Source of the DNA: Alphaproteobacteria bacterium
GTDB taxonomy: Bacteria; Pseudomonadota; Alphaproteobacteria; Puniceispirillales; Puniceispirillaceae
Assembly: GCA_011526395.1 (NCBI GenBank)
Contig: WTHW01000043.1
Location: forward strand, 1 to 11,565
DNA length: 11,565 nucleotides
Direction of reading: 5' to 3'
In this document: positions 6,534 through 11,565 of the stretch, in pieces
Layout of the letters: each line of letters starts with the position of its first letter
Numbering within the stretch: position 1 is the stretch's first letter
The notes under the pieces: generated by a model
What the model was told of the DNA's origin: nothing
Seen by the model: the letters and a program-made list of their open reading frames with translations, nothing else
The model's database searches: none
Program-made: the position numbers and the translations under genes

Positions 6534-7583
6534 ATGAAAAAACACATTATCGATAGAGGCGGGAATAGGGTTCTTACACTCTATTCAGTCGACACCAAAT
6601 CCTACCAAGAATTTGATGGGTTGCCGCCTGTCTCTAGTACTGATGCGCACATGCGTTGGCATCCCTTGCGTCAAGAATGGATTGGCCATGCTTCAGCGCG
6701 ACAAGGACGGACTTTCTTGCCAAATCAAGCTGACTGCCCGCTTTGTGTGATGAGCAATAATGAGCAGCCAACCGACATTCCTGTGGACGATTATGAGGTC
6801 GCTATTTTCACCAATCGTTTTTCAGCCCTGTCACCATATGCAAGCGCACCACCATCACTTGAAATAGACACAAAGGCTGGTATAGGCCGTTGCGATGTTA
6901 TCTCATACAGCGCCGATCATGATGCCAATTTAGCTTCTTTATCTATTGAGCGCATAAGTCTTCTTATACAGGCTATTGGAGATAAGGTTTCTGAAAATTA
7001 TGAGCAAGAAGATATTGTGTGGTCACTGCCATTTGAAAATCGTGGGCGTGAAATTGGCGTGACGTTGGACCATCCGCATGGCCAAATATATAGCCTGTCT
7101 GTTTTACCCAATGCCATAAAAATACAAGCTGATGCGATGGCAAAATCAAATCCTCTATCAGGTCTTTACGACAGTATTTCAGAGGAGCTTCTTCTCGACA
7201 AAGCAGAGACTGCCATATCATACGTGCCACGTTGGGCGCGCTATCCATTTGAGACTTGGGTTATGCCAAAACGCACTGTTGATGGACCTCAAGACCTACG
7301 GGCAGATGAAATCTTAGATTTAGCACAGATGATAAAGGCCGCTGCTATGCGGCTAGATAAGATTTATGATGCTCCTATGCCATACACCTTGGCATGGCAA
7401 GTCGCGCCAAAAGGCTATGAGGGTAAATTTCATTTTCATCTATGTTTTCAGCCTTTAAAGAGAGGTCGGAACAAGCAAAAGTTCCTTGCTTCTGTGGAAC
7501 AAATCTCAGGGTTTTTCCTTGTAGACCTGCAACCAGAACGCGCCGCTGCTATTTTGCGAAGCGAAGAGGCTGGTGATGAATAA
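6534..7583 (+). CDS. galT: Galactose-1-phosphate uridylyltransferase
   Basis: GalT swaps UMP between UDP-glucose and galactose-1-phosphate, giving UDP-galactose and glucose-1-phosphate in the cytoplasmic Leloir pathway. The 349-residue protein has the catalytic HPHGQ motif (180-184), with H182 as the expected uridylylated nucleophile. The zinc ligands C68 and C71 (CPLC), H129 and H180 match those of the E. coli enzyme. NRFSAL (94-99) and the C-terminal HFHLCF (300-305), with the second metal-site histidines, are also present. The N-terminus carries about 40 residues before the conserved RWHPL segment, longer than in E. coli. The frame is open further upstream, but an ATG at 6534 placed four bases after the GH4 stop is the most sensible start. 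The Shine-Dalgarno sequence is poor, suggesting coupling to GH4 translation. An ATG at 6501 inside the GH4 gene is an alternative. It overlaps galK by eight bases. Confidence 0.93.
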   Translation: MKKHIIDRGGNRVLTLYSVDTKSYQEFDGLPPVSSTDAHMRWHPLRQEWIGHASARQGRTFLPNQADCPLCVMSNNEQPTDIPVDDYEVAIFTNRFSALSPYASAPPSLEIDTKAGIGRCDVISYSADHDANLASLSIERISLLIQAIGDKVSENYEQEDIVWSLPFENRGREIGVTLDHPHGQIYSLSVLPNAIKIQADAMAKSNPLSGLYDSISEELLLDKAETAISYVPRWARYPFETWVMPKRTVDGPQDLRADEILDLAQMIKAAAMRLDKIYDAPMPYTLAWQVAPKGYEGKFHFHLCFQPLKRGRNKQKFLASVEQISGFFLVDLQPERAAAILRSEEAGDE

Positions 7584-8637
7584 TACAACTTTTGAAAGCC
7601 ATTTTGGTCACCCTGCACAAGCAGCCGCCACCGCACATGGCCGCGTAAACTTGATAGGTGAACACACTGATTATTGCGGTGGGCTAGTGTTACCAACATT
7701 AATAAATCAAAAGATTATGGTGCAAATCAGCCTTAGGAGTGATTTTCAAATAAATGGATTTTCTTCTGAATTTGGCAGCCAGATCGCGACCATATCAGAG
7801 GTGGCGTCCGATAGCTGGCTGAGGTTTGTAGATGGCGCAATTTCGCTTATGAATGAGCATGGTGCAAACATAGAAGGCATAAATATTCATACCCACTCCG
7901 ATATCCCTGCCGGGGCCGGTGTATCCTCTTCTGCAGCATTTGAGATTGCGTTATTACGCGCTCTATGTGACGTCACCAATATATCATTGGATCCAAAAAC
8001 TATGGCTTTGCTAGGTCAGCGTATCGAGCATGAATTCATCGGAACCAAGTGCGGGATTATGGATCAAATGGCGGTTTCAATCGCGGAATTTGGCCAAGGC
8101 CTTTTGCTTAATTGCCAGACATTAGAAACTGAAGCTGTGCCAATTCCTGAAGATTGCTGTGTTGCTGTCATTCACTCAGGTAGCAGTCGCAAATTGTCAA
8201 ACAGCCTCTATAATGAACGCTTATCCGAGACTATCGAAGCCGCCAATCAAATGGGTTGTGAAAATCTTAGCCAAGCTAGTTTTACAGATTTAAACAAACT
8301 TTCCGATGAGATACTTATCAAACGAAGCCATCATGTGATTAGCGAAAATCAACGTGTTATGGCTGCACGCGATGCTCTTCTTGCAAATGATGTTATATCA
8401 CTTGGCACCTTAATGACTGAAAGCCACCTATCATTGAGAGATGATTATGAAGTGTCCTCAGATGAACTAGACCATCTTGTTAGCCTTGCCATCTCTCAAG
8501 GTGCTTACGGTGCTCGTTTAACAGGCGCTGGCTTTGGCGGTTGCATCATCGCCCTCATGCACGAAGATGCTGCTGATGAAATCATCAATGCCATCCTAGA
8601 TAACGCGCCAAAAGCATGGCTGGTAGATAGCTTTTAG
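7576..8637 (+). CDS. galK: Galactokinase
   Basis: GalK is the cytoplasmic GHMP-family kinase that phosphorylates alpha-D-galactose at C1 with ATP. The 353-residue protein carries all three family motifs: the galactokinase signature GRVNLIGEHTDY (22-33), the glycine/serine-rich ATP loop PAGAGVSSSAA (111-121) and the C-terminal GARLTGAGFGGC (312-323). The catalytic base is expected at D163 in KCGIMDQ and the partner arginine at R23. It is slightly shorter than the E. coli enzyme (382) without loss of a motif. The ATG at 7576 overlaps the last eight bases of galT and has GAAGAGG (7563-7569) at good spacing; a GTG directly before it (7573) would add one residue and is less likely. It is the last gene of the rightward operon, and its stop overlaps the stop of the convergent beta-galactosidase gene. 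Confidence 0.96.
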   Translation: MNNTTFESHFGHPAQAAATAHGRVNLIGEHTDYCGGLVLPTLINQKIMVQISLRSDFQINGFSSEFGSQIATISEVASDSWLRFVDGAISLMNEHGANIEGINIHTHSDIPAGAGVSSSAAFEIALLRALCDVTNISLDPKTMALLGQRIEHEFIGTKCGIMDQMAVSIAEFGQGLLLNCQTLETEAVPIPEDCCVAVIHSGSSRKLSNSLYNERLSETIEAANQMGCENLSQASFTDLNKLSDEILIKRSHHVISENQRVMAARDALLANDVISLGTLMTESHLSLRDDYEVSSDELDHLVSLAISQGAYGARLTGAGFGGCIIALMHEDAADEIINAILDNAPKAWLVDSF

Positions 8638-10604
8638 TCTGAAACAGCGATTTTCATAATTGTGACATCAGCCTGCTTCATTTCTCTTCCGCCAAGCACA
8701 AACTCTCCCTCGAAACTCAACGGAATTGAAACCTCATCAGGTCCATAATATGTGAAAATTAAGTGCTCACCTCTTTGCCGCACTCGCAAATAGGCTGGCA
8801 TGTCATAACAATCAATACCTGCAGATAGCATGAAATCTTTACAAATCTCTTTTAACAAGGCTTCGTCAGGCCAAGCGCATAAATAACTGCCAATGTTACC
8901 TTTTGTTAGCAATGGCATACAGTCCGCACATTGCGCTAAAAGAGCTCCTGTAACTTCACCTTCTTCTCGCCATATAGATACTTCGCCCTCAATATTTTTA
9001 TAGGAAGCCTTGATTGGCAACCTTGCCGGAAGCGCATCAATTCTGGTTGTCTTAAAGCCTGTTATGCTGACAAGACCATCATTTACTAACCTATCTGGCA
9101 ATTGAAAATTTTTTGTCTTTAAGCCAGTCCTTGGCCCTGCAAGAATCAAAGCCTCCGTTTTTGACAAACGATTAATTAAGTCATCACTTACATGCAGCAC
9201 ACTTGGCAATAATATGAGTTTATAACCATCTATATTATCATCCGGCCCTATCACATCGACGGACCCGCCATTTTGACGAACCGCACGGTACATATCTAGT
9301 ACCAATCTTAGATAATAAAAATCTTCACTTTGCCCATCAAGCTCGCTCATCCAATCAGCCTCATAATCATGGATAAGGGCTATAGATGATTTTTGTGTTT
9401 TTGATAAAGATACCTTTGATAATTCGTCATTCACTTGACGCACTTCTGCGAGGCCTGGTGCTGGTTGATTATCTCTATACATCAGACCAGCATGCATTTG
9501 CTCCTGCGCAAACGGAGCTTGTCTCCACCGAAAGTAACTCACTACTTCAGCATCATGAGCAAATGCTTCCCAAGACCACATACGAACAGCACCCTTAGCA
9601 GGGATTGGATTATAGGCAGCCCAATTCACTGGCCCTGGTTGTTGCTCCATAATCCAAAGCCTTGCCATACCGCGATATAGATCGTGATGGAACGCTTGAA
9701 AATCTGGATCTCCAACGCGCAAACAATCAATCTCTAACTTGCCATCTTTACGCGCATTTTTTTGCATATTTTGCAAAAAACCCAAAGGATAAGAATCCCA
9801 AGTAGCAATATCTAAGTTCGCTGCCACTGGGCGGCTATTAAACTGGTTGAAATCACCCATAAAATTATGGCTGATAGGTTTGTCACCACTATATTTTCTG
9901 ATGATACGAATTTGCGCTTGGTCAAACTTAACAATTTCCTCAGTGGCAAAGCGCCTAAAATCCATATTATGTATTGGGTTGGCTTCAGTGACTGTCATGT
10001 TCGGCAGTTCAATCTGATCAAATGACTGATAAGACATCGACCAAAAAATTGTTCCCCATGCCTCAGTTAAGTCTTCTATTGTTTCATAACGATTTTCTAA
10101 CCATTGCCGGAAACGTAATTTTGCACTCTCACACCAAGATATTGCGGTATCGTGACAACCATATTCATTATCCGTTTGCCAAGCAGCCACGTAAGGATTA
10201 GCGCCATAACGTCTTGCCAGTTGTTCAGTTATACGTTCACATTCTTTTATGTAACCTTGATGAGAAAATGAATAATGGCGACGAGAGCCGTAATGTCGCG
10301 TCTGCCCATCCTCATCAACCGCAAGCATGTCTGGCATTTTATCAACTAGCCATTTGGGGGGCGTTGCAGTAGGCGTGCATAATATAATTTTTAGACCTGC
10401 TCCACCAAGCGTCTCTATAGCACGATCAAGCCACGAGAAATCGTAAACACCATCCTCAGGCTCCATCTTAATCCACGAAAATTCAGCAATACGAACCCAT
10501 GAGATGCCAGCCTCGACCATGCCTTTTGCATCTTTTTCCCAAAGATCTTCCGGCCAATGTTCTGGGTAATAGCAAACGCCTGTTTCTGGTCTAATATCAG
10601 ACAT
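8634..10604 (-). CDS. GH42 beta-galactosidase
   Basis: This 656-residue enzyme removes non-reducing beta-linked galactose. It begins with the GH42 hallmark GVCYYPEHWPED (9-20), forms a TIM barrel to about residue 380, then a Rossmann-like trimerisation domain (about 405-600) and a small C-terminal beta domain. The acid/base is E147 in WQTDNEYG (142-149) and the nucleophile is E320 in WIMEQQPG (317-324). Some GH42 enzymes, such as that of Thermus A4, bind zinc through a cysteine cluster just after the acid/base; here only C150 and C158 are nearby and the cluster pattern is missing. There is no signal peptide, so it acts in the cytoplasm on imported sugars. GH42 members often act on small galactosides and galacto-oligosaccharides as well as lactose, so the natural substrate is open. 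It starts 11 bases after the ATPase stop, with a weak AGGCGA ribosome site, and belongs to the leftward operon. Length is normal. Confidence 0.95.
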   Translation of the reverse strand: MSDIRPETGVCYYPEHWPEDLWEKDAKGMVEAGISWVRIAEFSWIKMEPEDGVYDFSWLDRAIETLGGAGLKIILCTPTATPPKWLVDKMPDMLAVDEDGQTRHYGSRRHYSFSHQGYIKECERITEQLARRYGANPYVAAWQTDNEYGCHDTAISWCESAKLRFRQWLENRYETIEDLTEAWGTIFWSMSYQSFDQIELPNMTVTEANPIHNMDFRRFATEEIVKFDQAQIRIIRKYSGDKPISHNFMGDFNQFNSRPVAANLDIATWDSYPLGFLQNMQKNARKDGKLEIDCLRVGDPDFQAFHHDLYRGMARLWIMEQQPGPVNWAAYNPIPAKGAVRMWSWEAFAHDAEVVSYFRWRQAPFAQEQMHAGLMYRDNQPAPGLAEVRQVNDELSKVSLSKTQKSSIALIHDYEADWMSELDGQSEDFYYLRLVLDMYRAVRQNGGSVDVIGPDDNIDGYKLILLPSVLHVSDDLINRLSKTEALILAGPRTGLKTKNFQLPDRLVNDGLVSITGFKTTRIDALPARLPIKASYKNIEGEVSIWREEGEVTGALLAQCADCMPLLTKGNIGSYLCAWPDEALLKEICKDFMLSAGIDCYDMPAYLRVRQRGEHLIFTYYGPDEVSIPLSFEGEFVLGGREMKQADVTIMKIAVSD

Positions 10605-10615
10605 TTATAAATCGC

Positions 10616-11565
10616 CTATTTGATGATTTTTCCATCATTGTCAAACAAATGAACACGTACATCATCAAAAGTTAAATGGATTTCATCTCCAGCGCTCAGC
10701 GATTGTTCATCTTCCAACTTGACAGTGAGTGTGGCACCATCAGATAGATCAACGTAGCCAAGAGCATACTCGCCAAGATGCTCAGTATGGCGCACAACCC
10801 CGGAGACCTTTGCTTTCGACTTTGAAGTCGAAGTCATATGCTCTGGTCTGATACCTAGCTTTGCAACATTTGCAGACTTGTCGGACTTGGCAACAGCTTT
10901 ACCACCAACCATAACTTTTCCACCATCGGTTGAGGCATCTAAGATATTCATTTTTGGGCTACCAATAAACTCAGCCACAAATAGATTGTCTGGTTTGTTG
11001 TACAGCTCCAACGGAGTGCCAACTTGCTCAATTCGACCTGCGTTCAACACAACTATTCTATCTGCTAAGGTCATCGCTTCGACTTGGTCATGTGTGACGT
11101 AAATCATGGTAGCATCAAGGTCAGAATGCAAATTTGCTATCTCTATACGCGTTTGAACGCGCAAAGCTGCATCAAGGTTTGACAAAGGCTCATCAAACAA
11201 GAAGACCAGCGGGTTACGAACAATAGCTCGTCCAATTGCCACTCTCTGTCTCTGTCCCCCAGATAAGTGCTTTGGCAACCTTTGTAGATAATCTGTGATT
11301 TGAAGTGATTTCGCAGCCGCATTAACACGCTTTTCAATCTCGGCTGCAGCGACTTTAGACTGGCGCAAACCAAATGCCATATTATCAAAAACAGTCATAT
11401 GGGGATAAAGCGCATAGGATTGGAACACCATGGCAACTCCGCGCTCAGCTGGAACAACATCATTTACAATTTGATCGTCGATTTCAAGGCTACCACCAGT
11501 TATTTCCTCAAGCCCTGCAATCATGCGTAATAATGTGGATTTACCGCAGCCAGATGGGCCAACAA
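10616..11565 (-). CDS. Sugar ABC transporter ATPase, partial (UgpC/MsmK type)
   Basis: This is the nucleotide-binding subunit of a CUT1 carbohydrate importer, cut by the right edge of the window. The first 30 or so residues are missing, but the Walker A motif GPSGCGKST is visible at 11534-11560, upstream of the first in-frame ATG at 11524, so that ATG is not the true start. In order from 11524 follow the Q-loop (MVFQSYALYPHMTVFDN), the ABC signature LSGGQRQRVAIGRA, Walker B with catalytic Glu (VFLFDEPLSNLD), the H-loop (IYVTHDQVEAM) and a TOBE-type regulatory domain (IRPEHM near the middle). It should energise the two permeases encoded on the other strand, since no other transporter is present and every CUT1 system needs one; it may also serve other sugar transporters, as MsmK/UgpC proteins can. 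It is followed after 11 bases by the GH42 gene, indicating one transcript. Confidence 0.95.
   Translation of the reverse strand, partial: VGPSGCGKSTLLRMIAGLEEITGGSLEIDDQIVNDVVPAERGVAMVFQSYALYPHMTVFDNMAFGLRQSKVAAAEIEKRVNAAAKSLQITDYLQRLPKHLSGGQRQRVAIGRAIVRNPLVFLFDEPLSNLDAALRVQTRIEIANLHSDLDATMIYVTHDQVEAMTLADRIVVLNAGRIEQVGTPLELYNKPDNLFVAEFIGSPKMNILDASTDGGKVMVGGKAVAKSDKSANVAKLGIRPEHMTSTSKSKAKVSGVVRHTEHLGEYALGYVDLSDGATLTVKLEDEQSLSAGDEIHLTFDDVRVHLFDNDGKIIK

Noticed and set aside
8610..8635. AAAAGC and GCTTTT inverted repeat at the galK stop as a bidirectional terminator
   Set aside because: The stem has only two G-C pairs and a 14-base loop inside the coding sequence, too weak for a convincing intrinsic terminator.
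9386..9680. Plus-strand ORFs inside the GH42 gene
   Set aside because: They are antisense to a well-conserved enzyme and have no ribosome site or recognisable family.
11522..11524. ATG at 11524 as start of the ATPase gene
   Set aside because: The frame continues upstream to the window edge and encodes the Walker A motif GPSGCGKST, which must be part of the protein.

Overview
The window is a catabolic locus for alpha- and beta-linked galactosides in a Gram-negative bacterium, very probably an alphaproteobacterium. The inference rests on the protein flavour, the CUT1 sugar ABC transporter with a UgpC/MalK-type ATPase, and a moderately AT-rich composition with compact spacing like that of marine alphaproteobacteria. 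The taxon cannot be fixed from sequence reading alone. No mobile elements, tRNAs, rRNAs or CRISPR arrays were seen, and no gap between genes exceeds 200 bases.

Layout from left to right. Positions 1-106 hold no recognisable gene. At 107-979 and 1019-1885, both on the minus strand, lie a ten-helix DMT/EamA-family membrane protein and an AraC-family regulator that closely resembles the E. coli melibiose regulator MelR. A 193-base divergent control region (1886-2078) separates the regulator from a rightward operon. This region holds a phased series of CGGAA/CGTAA-type repeats, a possible nine-codon leader ORF and two small hairpins ahead of a strong ribosome binding site. The rightward operon (2079-8637) encodes the periplasmic sugar-binding protein, an intrinsic terminator/attenuator, two membrane permeases, a GH4 NAD-dependent alpha-galactosidase (CHSV motif), galactose-1-phosphate uridylyltransferase (GalT) and galactokinase (GalK). 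The genes from the first permease to galK are tightly packed. A converging leftward operon (11565 to 8634) encodes the transporter ATPase, cut by the right edge of the window, and a GH42 beta-galactosidase. The two operons meet with a four-base overlap of stop codons.

How the genes work together (inference): the binding protein captures a small galactoside in the periplasm. The permease pair, powered by the convergently encoded ATPase, brings it in intact. Neither glycosidase has a signal peptide, so both should act in the cytoplasm: GH4 releases alpha-linked galactose and GH42 releases beta-linked galactose. GalK phosphorylates galactose and GalT passes it into the Leloir pathway. The epimerase GalE and mutarotase GalM are not in the window. 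The MelR-like protein probably controls the rightward operon from the shared promoter region. Having both an alpha- and a beta-galactosidase beside one transporter suggests substrates such as melibiose/raffinose-type sugars and lactose-type sugars. A more speculative option is galactosyl-glycerols (floridoside, or the digalactosylglycerol headgroup of the photosynthetic lipid DGDG).
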